This document shows positions 46,528-56,597 of a stretch of DNA of 64,000 nt, piece by piece. The notes under the pieces were generated by a model. It made no database searches. It saw nothing but the letters and a program-made list of their open reading frames with translations, and was not told the DNA's origin. The first letter of the stretch is position 1, and each line of letters begins with the position of its first letter. The stretch is from Serripes groenlandicus (taxonomy: Eukaryota > Mollusca > Bivalvia > Cardiida > Cardiidae): NCBI GenBank assembly GCA_031761405.1, contig JASEVX010000008.1, positions 44,861,317-44,925,316 on the forward strand. The letters run 5' to 3'. The position numbers and the translations under genes were made by a program.

Positions 46528-47490
46528 ATGCCTAAGAGAAACAAGAGAGGTCCTGCCTCAGCATTGGCCAGCCAGGTGGAAAATAAAAGGTCGAGGAAGG
46601 AGAGGGATGATGTGGAGGCAATTAATACAGTTCGGGAGGCAGAGGCGGCGTTTGGGAACATGGCCTCTTCTGTTCAGCCAGGGACGTCGGCAGAGTCAGA
46701 AGGTACATGTGTGCAAATGGTAGATGTAGAATTAAATTTAGATTTAAATTTAGCCCCTCAGTTAGACAATGTACCAATGATTCTAACACCTAGTGCCCAT
46801 AATCAAATAAGCTGCCAAGTGTCCCTACAATTAAGGGAAAAAATAATAGCGGGTCGTTTTATAGATCTGGGGACTCTCCTTAACTTCAGTGAATCACAAC
46901 AGGATAATAGAATGATCGGCCTAGATCCAAATGGCGGTCTTGTTTTAAAAGGTCAACATTCTGGCCCCAATATTTCTGACATTGGTTCATGGACCGATGC
47001 AATGCTGGTATTTTCCAGTATTTACTTGTCTGCCAATCCTGATAAAGCCCAGGAGCTCTTAAAATATATCAGTAATGTCAGATTGGGTGCTAAGCAGTAT
47101 GGGGGTTTAGGATGGAGGTCATATGACCAGCAATTTCGTTTGAGACTTGCTGCTGACCCTGTCAGTAGATCATTTGACAAAATTGATTACGAACTTTGGC
47201 TGCTTTATATGTCCGCCCCTTACCAAAGTCAGTCCGTTCCGCAGGCCAGCAAATTGGCACAAAAGAGATGCTTTGATTATAACTTCAGGCAATGTAACAA
47301 AAGTCGTTGTATTTATCGCCATGTTTGTTTGAACTGTAATGGGGATCATCCTTCTAGGTCTTGCGGTTCAGGAAGAAGGGGCCAACAAGCTACAGACCCC
47401 ATGTCGCAACAAAAACCAAAAGGTCAAAACCAGTACTGGCAGCGCGGACCACAATATGGGCAAAACCCTAGGCCCCATTTCCAGAAATAA
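46528..47490 (+). CDS. Ngaro gag-like protein
   Basis: This is a 320-residue frame counted from the first ATG (46528, MPKRNKRGP); the frame is open seven codons further upstream from a GTG. It would bind element RNA and form the particle in which reverse transcription occurs. The N-terminus is basic. A middle region has the W-x2-A, 'YISNVR', 'YDQQFR' and 'YELWLLYM' pattern seen in gag-like proteins of DIRS/Ngaro-type elements. The C-terminus holds two Cys/His clusters, C-x7-C-x4-C-x3-H followed by C-x2-C-x3-H-x4-C (about 47269-47365), consistent with nucleic-acid binding, then a Gln/Asn/Arg-rich tail. The last 158 nt overlap the reverse transcriptase frame, which lies in the +1 frame. Assigned by position and Cys/His motifs; no search was run. 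Confidence 0.85.
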   Translation: MPKRNKRGPASALASQVENKRSRKERDDVEAINTVREAEAAFGNMASSVQPGTSAESEGTCVQMVDVELNLDLNLAPQLDNVPMILTPSAHNQISCQVSLQLREKIIAGRFIDLGTLLNFSESQQDNRMIGLDPNGGLVLKGQHSGPNISDIGSWTDAMLVFSSIYLSANPDKAQELLKYISNVRLGAKQYGGLGWRSYDQQFRLRLAADPVSRSFDKIDYELWLLYMSAPYQSQSVPQASKLAQKRCFDYNFRQCNKSRCIYRHVCLNCNGDHPSRSCGSGRRGQQATDPMSQQKPKGQNQYWQRGPQYGQNPRPHFQK

Positions 47491-49117
47491 TTTAAATGAA
47501 ATAGCTGACACACCAGTCAATGTAAAAAAACTAAAACATTATTTGAATTTATATCCTTGTCAAAAACAGGCAACAATTTTACTTGATGGCTTCACCTTTG
47601 GTTTCAAGATTGGTTATTTTGGCCCAAGAACGGGTTCAGAAAGTAGAAATTTAAAGTCGGCTCACTTGCAACCTGTTGAGCTTGGGAACAAATTGAACAG
47701 TGAAATAGCATTAGGTAGGATGGCAGGTCCTTATAACGAAGCACCGTTGAGTAATCTTAAGGTTTCACCGGTTGGACTAGTACCCAAATCTGATGGGGGG
47801 TGGCGCCTAATTACACATTTATCTTATCCTGCGGGGAGCAGTGTTAACGATGGAATCAATGAACAGTTCTCTTCTGTACAATATACTTCCTTTGATAAGG
47901 TTACAAACATGATTTTTAGCTTGGGGAGAGATGCATTATTAGCTAAAAGAGATATTAAATCTGCCTTTAGGCTCCTACCGATAAACCCGGAGGATTTTCA
48001 GTTATTGGGAATAAAAGTAGGGGGCAAATTTTACATTGATAAATGTCTTCCTATGGGTTGTAGTAGCTCTTGTACCCTCTTTGAAAAATTTTCGTCCTTC
48101 ATACATTGGCTGGTTTCATATCTTTCTAACCGAAACACACTTGATCACTATTTAGACGACTTCATTTTTGCGGGGAGTAAAGGGTCAGGAGACTGCGAAA
48201 TCTTATTGGATACATTCACAAGCATTTGCCAGGACATAGGGGTTCCTATTGCCAACGAAAAGTCAGTGGGACCTTGTACTGTCTTGGTGTTTCTGGGGTT
48301 AGAAATTGATACAAAGGAAATGGTCATTCGAATCCCTTTGCACAAACTTGAGGAATGTTTACAATTCCTTAATTTATTCATAGAGAAACAAAAGGTAAGG
48401 TTAAGGGATTTACAAAAGCTCACCGGCAAATTGAGTTTCTTTTGTAGGGCCATACGCTCCAGTAGAGCATTTTTAAGGAGGTTTTATGATGTTATGTCGT
48501 CCCTGCGAAAGCCCCACCACAGGTTAAGACTCAATTATGAGTTGAAACAAGATTTGTTACTATGGGTGCAATTTCTTGAGGAATTTAATGGTATTTGTCA
48601 CATTCCGGATTCAGTTTGGTTAGATAGCGACACATTGTGTCTCTATACAGACAGTTCCGGCTCTCCTGAATTGGGTTGTGGCTGTTTTTTAAATGGCAAA
48701 TGGACATTCTTTCCTTGGCCAAAAGCGTGGCAATCGCTGAGAGTAATGTATGATATTACATTCTTGGAAATGGTCCCAGTCTTACTTGCACTTGCATTGT
48801 GGGGGGAAGAATTGCGAGGAAGGAATATTCTTCTATATATTGACAATGAGGCGTTAGTTTCAATAATAAATAAGCAAACTTGTCGTTCAAAATCAGTCAT
48901 GGTCCTTCTCAGACATTTTGTTTTACTGTGCATGAAAGAAAACATCAATTTTAAAGCCTCTCACATTTCTTCAAGTAACAATTCTTTAGCTGATGCAATT
49001 TCTCGCAAACAGTGGGCCAGGTTCTTCAGGTTGGACCCAGCAGCAAATCAAGTGCCAGAAGAGATACCCCCCAGTTTTCTATCTGTGATTTACAAAGTGA
49101 GGCCTCAAGACTTCTGA
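47333..49117 (+). CDS. Ngaro reverse transcriptase-RNase H
   Basis: The frame opens after a TGA at 47330-47332 and has an ATG at 47339 (592 residues from there). It would copy element RNA to DNA and remove the RNA strand. Residues, counted from that ATG: fingers motif VGLVPKSDGGWRLI (145-158), palm Asp205 in KRDIKSAF, LPMGCSSS (237-244), catalytic YLDDF (271-275), and thumb LRDLQKLTGKLSF (355-367). The RNase H part follows with Asp438 in LYTDSSG, Glu477 in FLEMVP, Asp502 in YIDNEA and Asp552 in ADAISRK, so all four acidic residues are present. The start overlaps gag and the end overlaps the recombinase frame by 124 nt. Expression needs a +1 shift from gag, or independent initiation at 47339. 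No stop or indel damages it. Confidence 0.95.
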   Translation, partial: TVMGIILLGLAVQEEGANKLQTPCRNKNQKVKTSTGSADHNMGKTLGPISRNNLNEIADTPVNVKKLKHYLNLYPCQKQATILLDGFTFGFKIGYFGPRTGSESRNLKSAHLQPVELGNKLNSEIALGRMAGPYNEAPLSNLKVSPVGLVPKSDGGWRLITHLSYPAGSSVNDGINEQFSSVQYTSFDKVTNMIFSLGRDALLAKRDIKSAFRLLPINPEDFQLLGIKVGGKFYIDKCLPMGCSSSCTLFEKFSSFIHWLVSYLSNRNTLDHYLDDFIFAGSKGSGDCEILLDTFTSICQDIGVPIANEKSVGPCTVLVFLGLEIDTKEMVIRIPLHKLEECLQFLNLFIEKQKVRLRDLQKLTGKLSFFCRAIRSSRAFLRRFYDVMSSLRKPHHRLRLNYELKQDLLLWVQFLEEFNGICHIPDSVWLDSDTLCLYTDSSGSPELGCGCFLNGKWTFFPWPKAWQSLRVMYDITFLEMVPVLLALALWGEELRGRNILLYIDNEALVSIINKQTCRSKSVMVLLRHFVLLCMKENINFKASHISSSNNSLADAISRKQWARFFRLDPAANQVPEEIPPSFLSVIYKVRPQDF

Positions 49118-50034
49118 CTGCTTCCTTGTCGAGCAATACATTAAAGGCTTATGCAACCGGCGTTAAAAAACTGGAGCAGTTCCGACAGCTCAACAGTATG
49201 GTTGAATGTTGGCCACCTACAGTGGAGCAAATTGTTTTATTCATAGCATCTTTGTCAATTCAAAGTCACTCATATAGGACTGCACAGTTGTATATCAGTG
49301 CAATAGCCTTTCAATGTAAAATTAAGTTCAAATATGACACAACAAAACATTATATTATCTCAAAGCTATTAGAGGGCATCAAAAGGTCTGGGTGCGCAAA
49401 GAGGTCAAGATTACCTATTACTTTTGATCTATTAACAAGGGTCATTTCAGTGCTCAAACATGTATGCAGTAATTCTTACGAAGCTGTCTTATTTGCAGCC
49501 GCATTCTCTCTTGCTTTCTTCGGGTTCTTCCGGGTGGGTGAGCTGGTAGTTTCAAGGCACAATGTAGTACATCGTGCACTAGCTTTCGATGACCTTTCAT
49601 TCAGCAGTGATAGATCGTCTACGTTTGTACGTTTAAGGTTTTCAAAAACAGATCAAATGGGTAAAGGGACAATAATAAAGTTACAAAAATCAGGGGGTTC
49701 TTTGTGTCCTATCATTGGTATGGCAGAGTTTTTAAAAGTAAGGCCGATATGTAAAGGTTCTTTATTCTGTCATCTTACTGGTAAGCCTCTCACTAGGTAT
49801 CAGTTCTCGGCTGTTTTAAAAAAGGCACTTATTGCATTAAATGTCAATTTCAACTTGTATAAATCCCATTCATTTAGGATTGGGGCTGCCACTACAGCCG
49901 CATCTTTGAATTACTCAGTTGAGACAATTAAGGCTGCAGGCAGATGGAGCTCGGAGGCATATCAGACGTACATTCATAGTGGCACCACAACAAAAACAGT
50001 TCCTCTGTTGCATAAACAAATGACATTAATTTAG
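48994..50034 (+). CDS. Ngaro tyrosine recombinase
   Basis: The frame opens at 48994 after a TGA and runs 340 residues from a GTG at 49012. It has no ATG until residue 63, so it is probably made as a fusion with RT-RNase H through a -1 shift in the 48994-49117 overlap. It should integrate the circular DNA form by strand exchange. Key residues: Arg174 (FFRVGEL), a Lys212 candidate (RFSKTDQ), His286 and Arg289 (KSHSFRIGAA), Trp312 (GRWSSEA), and Tyr320 (YQTYIH), the expected nucleophile. The N-terminal part (about 30-125) looks like the helical core-binding domain. The R, HxxR and Y signature is complete, which agrees with the absence of a target duplication at the insertion. Confidence 0.94.
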   Translation, partial: CNFSQTVGQVLQVGPSSKSSARRDTPQFSICDLQSEASRLLTASLSSNTLKAYATGVKKLEQFRQLNSMVECWPPTVEQIVLFIASLSIQSHSYRTAQLYISAIAFQCKIKFKYDTTKHYIISKLLEGIKRSGCAKRSRLPITFDLLTRVISVLKHVCSNSYEAVLFAAAFSLAFFGFFRVGELVVSRHNVVHRALAFDDLSFSSDRSSTFVRLRFSKTDQMGKGTIIKLQKSGGSLCPIIGMAEFLKVRPICKGSLFCHLTGKPLTRYQFSAVLKKALIALNVNFNLYKSHSFRIGAATTAASLNYSVETIKAAGRWSSEAYQTYIHSGTTTKTVPLLHKQMTLI

Positions 50035-50042
50035 GATTTTAG

Positions 50043-50741
50043 CAGAAGCGACATCAAAAACGAGTGTCGGCCACTGCATACCCAGGGCTGGTTTTCAATT
50101 TATCATGTACTGCTAGTTGTAACACAACTCAAGATATTATAGGTTATGTGAAGTCTCCACAATGTATGGTCTGGTGTGTGGGTTCATCCATCATGAGAAA
50201 TGGGTTTGTAGCTGCCAGAACTTTGGATGGAGGAACCAATCTCGGTCTTAAAGATGTGGGCTTATTGTGGCAGGGCTATAGAGGTTTGTCCCTTTATACG
50301 CTTAAGAAAAAAATACGAACAGTACAGCAAGTCGCAGTTAGTCCCAATGTAGTTTTATTACATTGTGGAGGAAATGACATTGGAAAAGTATCATTGATAT
50401 ATCTGAGGAAGTTGATTTTTGATACATTTCAATTTATTACAAATATTTTTCCAAATGTGTCCATTATTTGGTCAGAGATTTTGCCTCGTAGTAATTGGCG
50501 ATTTTCTCATGATAATGTGGCAATGGAACGCAGTAGAAAACGTATCAATAGTTTTGCCGGAAAAATGGCAATAAATGCTGGTGGTTGTTATATAATGCAT
50601 CCAGGTTTAAATTCGGTAAACAAGGTTAACTACATGGAAGATGGTGTTCACTTGACAGAACTGGGAAATGCCATATTTCTAAAACAACTGGCTGAAGGAC
50701 TAAAGCTTTTTATTGAAAGTGGTCAAGGGTGTTGTAATTAG
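50043..50741 (+). CDS. Ngaro SGNH/GDSL-like hydrolase
   Basis: The frame opens at 50043. Counting from a GTG at 50064 there are 225 residues, and the first in-frame ATG is codon 35 (50166), just before the first catalytic block. Blocks: VWCVGSSIMRN (Ser42; GSS in place of the usual GDS), LLHCGGNDIG (Asn104), and MEDGVHLTELG (Asp193, His196). These match the Ser, Asn, Asp and His of SGNH hydrolases. Ngaro elements are known to carry such a frame. Its substrate and role in the cycle are unknown; an esterase-like activity is an inference. The frame begins 9 nt after the recombinase stop and differs in phase, so reinitiation, splicing or a separate message is needed. It is intact. Confidence 0.9.
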   Translation, partial: QKRHQKRVSATAYPGLVFNLSCTASCNTTQDIIGYVKSPQCMVWCVGSSIMRNGFVAARTLDGGTNLGLKDVGLLWQGYRGLSLYTLKKKIRTVQQVAVSPNVVLLHCGGNDIGKVSLIYLRKLIFDTFQFITNIFPNVSIIWSEILPRSNWRFSHDNVAMERSRKRINSFAGKMAINAGGCYIMHPGLNSVNKVNYMEDGVHLTELGNAIFLKQLAEGLKLFIESGQGCCN

Positions 50742-50891
50742 GCTGGGGCGCGACATCCCAACTCTTTAGGTTCGCTTTGCAGGGGTCAGATACCACTATT
50801 CTGCCCCCCTTTTTGTAGGGGCGGCAGCTTTTTTTTTTCTCCTGCTGCCTTTTGTGGCGGTCAGGCAGTTTTCTCTTTTGCTGCCTTTTGT
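50742..50891 (+). other. Ngaro 3' non-coding segment
   Basis: It contains two copies of GCTGCCTTTTGTGGCGGTCAG (about 50843 and 50880), the second running into B1. A GC-rich block 'cagataccactattctgccc' and a T-rich run precede it. Confidence 0.7.
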
Positions 50892-51425
50892 GGCGGTCAG
50901 CGAACCTTTCGGTCTCGTGTTTATTTGTTGTGATATTTAAATATGTAAATTGGTGTTGCATTTACTCAATAGTTTAACCTTCGATTTGAAGCTGCCTACC
51001 TCTGAATCCCAGGGTTGGCTGGTTTTCATTCTTTGAGTTATAGAAATTGACTATGACTTTGCTTATAGAAAATTTGGGGCTAAAGACATTAATTTGGGTA
51101 TCTAAATCTTTAGAACAATAATATTGGGGCTAGCCCTTAAAAAGCTGATTTAGCTGGCAGCCCACTCTTGTTTAGTTGCTTAGCCCACTCTTACAAATTG
51201 TCAATGTTTTATGGAAGTCGCGCCCATTCATGCCAACATACAATATGAAATGATTTACTTTAAAAACTGCTTGGGTAGTAATAAAACAAATTTATTGGTT
51301 TATTTATGTTGTTTATTCATTTATAACACAGATGATATAGTTAAGTACTGGTCGCTGCAGTTAAGTCCAGTATGGATTTGCTCCGGCTGCCAGATTCTTG
51401 CTTTGTCCCGGTCCGTCTCGGATAA
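50892..51425 (+). repeat. Ngaro split repeat B1 (534 bp)
   Basis: It starts GGCGGTCAGCGAACC and ends GTCTCGGATAA. By eye it is identical to B2 at 51856-52389, and it directly abuts A2. An apparent 96-codon frame inside it is shared with B2 and has no recognisable domain. Confidence 0.95.
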
Positions 51426-51575
51426 ATGCGATTATGGTTCATCCATAGTCGAATGTTATCGGAGGGGAATGGGATGGTTGGTATTTATCATGCATGTGTA
51501 AACGTCACGCTACACAGCCAACACCGGCCTTTTTAATTCTACCCTAAGAAGAAGCGGCGGGTAAAAAAATTAAAG
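51426..51575 (+). repeat. Ngaro split repeat A2 (150 bp)
   Basis: A copy of A1. The B1-A2 junction (GGATAA|ATGCG) is what a circularised B2-A1 end would look like, as expected for this element class. Confidence 0.95.
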
Positions 51576-51855
51576 ACCCACCCACCTCCCCTCATTTGTT
51601 AATTACGGTTGCTGCGCCAGGTTTTCATTATATTTCAGATTCTCTATCCAGAGTATGGGACAGGAAGACGGATGCATTCCTGGATGTTACCGTTCGAGTC
51701 TGAGATGATCTCATAGTCCTTGTGGTTCCTGGGCCAGTAGCTGACTTACAAGCTTTTAATTTAATGAGTGCTTAGCCATGCGGCATTATAGACATTTCAT
51801 GACTTCAAGTACAATAATTCGGCGCGTCTTCCATTATGACATTGGTACAAGGGTC
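51576..51855 (+). other. Ngaro spacer between A2 and B2
   Basis: 280 bp unique within the window, starting ACCCACCCACC. Non-coding. Position matches the unique region between A2 and B2 of split-repeat elements. Confidence 0.8.
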
Positions 51856-52389
51856 GGCGGTCAGCGAACCTTTCGGTCTCGTGTTTATTTGTTGTGATAT
51901 TTAAATATGTAAATTGGTGTTGCATTTACTCAATAGTTTAACCTTCGATTTGAAGCTGCCTACCTCTGAATCCCAGGGTTGGCTGGTTTTCATTCTTTGA
52001 GTTATAGAAATTGACTATGACTTTGCTTATAGAAAATTTGGGGCTAAAGACATTAATTTGGGTATCTAAATCTTTAGAACAATAATATTGGGGCTAGCCC
52101 TTAAAAAGCTGATTTAGCTGGCAGCCCACTCTTGTTTAGTTGCTTAGCCCACTCTTACAAATTGTCAATGTTTTATGGAAGTCGCGCCCATTCATGCCAA
52201 CATACAATATGAAATGATTTACTTTAAAAACTGCTTGGGTAGTAATAAAACAAATTTATTGGTTTATTTATGTTGTTTATTCATTTATAACACAGATGAT
52301 ATAGTTAAGTACTGGTCGCTGCAGTTAAGTCCAGTATGGATTTGCTCCGGCTGCCAGATTCTTGCTTTGTCCCGGTCCGTCTCGGATAA
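51856..52389 (+). repeat. Ngaro split repeat B2 (534 bp)
   Basis: A copy of B1 that forms the right terminus. The last element base is the final A of GGATAA, and GTGTG of the target follows at 52390. Confidence 0.95.
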
Positions 52390-53267
52390 GTGTGTTTTTA
52401 GGGCAGGATTAAGTGATATGCGGTCATTATGTCATTTCATTTTCAGAAAACAATTAAAGTATGCTTACCATCTGGTCAACATTTAGTTACATCTATGTAT
52501 CTGTAATGTCTTTCATTCAGATGAATTTAAATATTTTGGCAGCTTTGAATCAGACATCCGCGACTGAAATGAAAAGACAATGGATCGTGATAGTGAAAAC
52601 CTGTCTTTAACTCAGGAAGGTTATCAGTTACAAAATGAAAACGATATTTGAAACATAACATGATCTCTGCCTCTGACGGCACCATAGTCCGTTATACATG
52701 TATGTAAAAGAAACGCGTTAACAATTAATTTCAAATTACCGTATACTCAAATAATACTTAAACGGCAAGAAACGTTATTCGTTGATTTTCATAATAATGC
52801 TCATCTTGTGCTGAGCATTTTCTATCCTTTAACAGTATATCATTTTAGAATAATTTCGTCATGTGTTATAATGCCAAATTAAAGACTGTGCTGAGAGTAA
52901 TCTTAGCACATGAATAAATATCAATACATATCATGTAAATGTGACTTCTATAAATATCTTTTGAATTTATTTTCATGAAATATGATTTAAATTTATGTTC
53001 AAGAAATATCATTTAAACCATATTTAAATGAATATAATTTAAATATTATTTCAATAATTATCATTTTAATTGATACCATTTAAATTACAGCTAATGATTA
53101 TTAAAGGTTAAATAACTTTTATTTATACAGCGAAAGAATACATTTTAATGAACCTTTAATTGAGGCTTCCGGCCCATTATACAAATGTACTTATACATAA
53201 TAGTTTCATATGCGTTACATTACAGTGAAGATATTCAAATATAGGAAAGGTTATGTATGCCATTGTA

Positions 53268-53468
53268 TGCATCCGTCTCGCGAGAAAACCAACATAATAG
53301 CCTCTGCGTAATGTATCGACCCAGATCAGCATGTGCAGTCCGCGCAGGCTGATCCGGGCCGACACACTCCGTCTCCGGGGGATAGAGGTATAGAGTAATG
53401 ATTCCTGAAACAGAAAATCCACAGGAGGCGAAAAGTTTCTATCCGGGTAAGCCTGTGCAGCAAACAAC
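53268..53468 (+). mobile_element. MITE-like repeat copy
   Basis: It starts at CCGTCTCGCGAGAAAACCAA, then GCCTCTGCGTAATGTATCG, the dyad AGATCAGCATGTGCAG/CGCGCAGGCTGATCCGGG, 'gtctccgggggatagaggta', 'agaaaatccacaggaggcga', and 'ctatccgggtaagcctgtgc'. It reads across the Gypsy target found at 291/6340. Confidence 0.78.
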
Positions 53469-53550
53469 TTTTGAATACATTGCAACAAAAGGAGAAATTG
53501 ATCATATTGAGCAATTTTACATTTTGCCACACTATTTTCAACTCTATTCA

Positions 53551-54107
53551 TTATTATTAAATCAATTTATTTAATGATTTTGATTGGCACAGACACGGTC
53601 ACATGATATCTGATAAAAAGTGGAATTGACTCTAGGGCGGAGCTAAAAAAGACGAATTGACTTGGAGCGCGTGGCCGCGAGCGAAATAGCACGGGTACAA
53701 GTTCTATGACGTCATACTATAAACAAACATAATGGCTGACGGAAGCTTTGTTCATCTGTCAGACGAAGAAAAACAAATTATCTTAGATAATGTTGATGCA
53801 TTTGTGATAAATTTATGCTTCAGATATGTATAACTAATACCTTGTTTAATACCATTAATTTAATAGAGAATATTACCATATTGTGTCCATAAATAAAAAA
53901 TCAAATGTTTTTTGTAGTTATTTTTTTTTTTTTCATGTCAACAAAATTTAATAATAAAACTATTATCGCCTTTTTAGGTTCGGTCGATACGTGTTTTTGT
54001 CGACTTGATAAAAGTGATATCGACCTCGGACTTCGTCCTCGGTCGATATCACTTTTATCAAGTCGACAAAAACACGTATCGACCTCACTAAAAGGCGATA
54101 ATTGTAT
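53551..54107. mobile_element. Foldback insertion with ~68-bp palindrome arms
   Basis: It is absent from the matching place in the next unit (about 61217-61219). It ends in a near-perfect palindrome (53962-54102) whose centre is CCTCGGACTTCGTCCTCGG. It also carries a TGACGTCA box (53707-53714) followed 19 nt later by an ATG-started 33-codon frame (53733) and then AT-rich DNA. The order of CRE-like box, short frame and palindrome recalls the 11398-12720 element, though the sequences differ. Confidence 0.8.
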
Positions 54108-55369
54108 AATATTTATACTTTCACTTATAGAAATGTTCCATATTGTTGGTTACATGTTTTCAAAGTCGACTGCTGCATATTTCCTGTATGCGGGAAAGGG
54201 CTACATTCTGATAGTATATTAGTTTGTTCCATAATGTTTTCAAACTCTGGTTGCTATAGAGGTATATAAATATGTCTAGTTTCTAGTGCAGGATTTATAA
54301 ATATGCGGTTATTAAGTCTTTTTCGATACAGAAAACAATTAAATTATGCTTACCATATACTCAGTTCCAAAAGAAAGTGTGCACTTTGTTTTCTGTGATT
54401 TTTCATCGACTACTTTTCTGAAAGCCTATATATTTGGTACCAAAATTGAGATCTGTTTACGTACAATATGGAGAACATTTTAGCCCCAACGGAAATGACG
54501 TCTGGCCCACTGTAAACGAGCAGCCCGATGAAGTGCTGTCAAGACCTACCCCAAATATAATTCAAATATCATTACAATGAATATCATTTAGATATAATGT
54601 AAATTTATACTATTTAAATCAATGATCATTAGATGTTGTATAAGTTCATTTCTAATGAAGAAAATAAACATAATTCAAGTGCAGTTTTCCAATTCATCAC
54701 ATTCATGCTTTCAATGTTGCACTTTTTCTATTTCTTCTCTCTTTTAACACTTTCCCATAGACGTAGAATCTCTAGCAAACGACTACGAAATGGTTGAAGC
54801 AACATGAAAAAAAAATCACTGTAATTCAAAGTATGTTCTTTTCATACGCATTGAAACTAAGAGACAAAAGGAAAAAATTATCATTTCTAGCGCGTTATAC
54901 CCTTGCCACATTGTTTCAAAGGCTGTCTGCTGCAAATGGATCAAAATGTGTTTGCATATGGGCAATGGTTAACTGTTAACCCTTTCCCTCATATAGACGC
55001 TTACTAACGCCTCTACAGCAGACAGCTTTTTGAAAACATATTGACAAAAGAAGAAATTGCTCAAAACGAGCTATTTTTTTCTTTTGTTTTCCAATTTTAG
55101 TCAAAGGATATCCATTCAATTATAGAGATTTTTGATTTATTGACAAAATATGTTCAAAGTCGTCTGCTGTAGAATTGTCGTATGAGTAAAAGGATTAACA
55201 TGAAAACAGCGTTGACCCTTCTAAAGCGGACGACTCTCAGAAATGATTTTGAAATGGATGAATTACTCAAAACCAGCAATTTCTCATTGTCCCGCGATGT
55301 TTACAACTCAAAGTCAAAATTATTTTTCCTAAAAAAGTACAATTCAATAAAACTTTCAAATATCACATA

Positions 55370-55608
55370 TGAGCCACTCGTGAAAACCAACAGTGTGGCC
55401 TCTGCGTTATGTATCGACCCAGATCAGCTTGGGCAATACGCACAGATTGATCCGGTTCGATACATTCCGTCTCATGTGGATAGTGGTATAGAGTAACAAT
55501 TCCTTAAACAGGAAATCCACAGGAGGCGAAAATTGTATATCCGGGTAAGCCTGCGCGGCATACTTAGGCTGATCCGAGTCGATACTTTACGCAGAGTCCA
55601 CACTGTTG
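55370..55608 (+). mobile_element. MITE-like repeat copy
   Basis: The counterpart of 42055-42285 in unit R2. It has a small deletion at the start (GAGCCACTCGTGA instead of GAGCCGTCCCGCGTGA) and ends after GGCTGATCCGAGTCGATAC and 'acgcagagtcc'. Confidence 0.75.
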
Positions 55609-56526
55609 GTTTCTACAGATGCTGTCAAATTGCAGAAATATACTCATATATTGACCCTTAACCATTCCCCGCACTCTCCAAATCTGCAACAGACAACTTT
55701 GAAATCATGTTTACAAAAATCGGGAATATATGTCTATAAAATTATAGTATAAATCAATAAAAGTACACTCGTTGAAAAAAGATGAAAACTGTGTCAAAAA
55801 GAGAAACCGCTCACTATGAGCAATTCCGTCTTTGGTCATTGTTTTCAAAAGTATATTGCTGCTTCAGAGGCTTCAGAAAGCATGTGTACGTTGGAAAGGG
55901 TTAAACAATAATTTACATTTGGATTGAAAATGTAATAACGAACTTACATATTACACAATATCATACAATAAAATCTATTTGATTTCCAGTCTTCTCCCAA
56001 ATATTTTATTTACCATGCGTTTTTAATTTTCCAAAGTTCGGCACAAATCTGAAGTAAAAAGTGTTTGTATCTTATGCAGAAGTCTAGATTAATGACAAAG
56101 GTGATGTTCTATAATCATAGTTTGACATTCAAACCTTGAGTTGTGGGTACTCAAAAGAATATTCTTCATTACACTGTTCGTTCGAGTAACCTCAATATGG
56201 GGTTAGGTTGGGAAACATTTTACTCCAACTTATTTTGACCTCTATAAAATACGTATATAGAAAATGTACATGATTTATATCTTAGGTGCGTCAGCTTTTA
56301 GTTTAATTGCTAGAGGTTTAACGCCGTTTTCAACATTTGTTCAGTCATATCACGACGGGCAGGGCAAATATCCGCCGTGTTACCTCGATCGCTCACACCA
56401 ATACTCAACGCGGCAGTTTTTCCAACCAACTGTCTGCTTTTCCACATAGATTGTTATTTTCCCATTGGTGGAAGACGAATCACGTTTGTCGCATTGACTT
56501 TTGTCAAACGTCGGAAGAAATATTTT

Positions 56527-56597
56527 GCCGATTTGGGGTTGGAGATCACAATCCCTGGTTCGACAGCCCGGGTTACTACCTACTATGCTACTTCGGC
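56527..56597 (-). repeat. tRNA-like segment B (minus)
   Basis: 71-nt relative of 9425-9495, with one change in the A-box region (TATGCTACTTCGGC in plus orientation). Confidence 0.55.

Larger units (their letters stand above)
45934..52389 (+). mobile_element. Intact Ngaro-like YR retrotransposon (6456 bp)
   Basis: The element has the A1-ORFs-B1-A2-B2 split direct repeat layout, reverse transcriptase-RNase H of the DIRS kind, a tyrosine recombinase with R, HxxR and Y residues, and an SGNH hydrolase frame. It shows neither a methyltransferase domain nor an integrase. Split direct repeats plus an SGNH domain without methyltransferase is the known Ngaro pattern. The insertion sits between AAATAT (ending 45933) and GTGTG (starting 52390). 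The empty site AAATATGTGTG is intact at 60042-60052 and near 35119-35129, so there is no target duplication. Repeat pairs look identical and all frames are open, so it is young and could still be active. Confidence 0.95.
41801..55110 (+). repeat. Tandem unit R1 (carries Ngaro and foldback)
   Basis: It starts TCCATTCAATTATAGAG, as does the next unit at 55111. Its length of 13310 bp shrinks to about 6.3 kb once the Ngaro element (6456 bp) and the foldback insert (about 557 bp) are removed. Apart from those it is collinear with 55111-62282. It includes a MITE, tRNA-like B, the hairpin module and a 5-copy minisatellite. No host gene seen. Confidence 0.88.

Noticed and set aside
51211..51501. 96-103 codon frames in Ngaro B1 and B2
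   Set aside because: They lie in the terminal repeats, differ at the C-terminus because they run into A2 or flanking DNA, and have no known domain.
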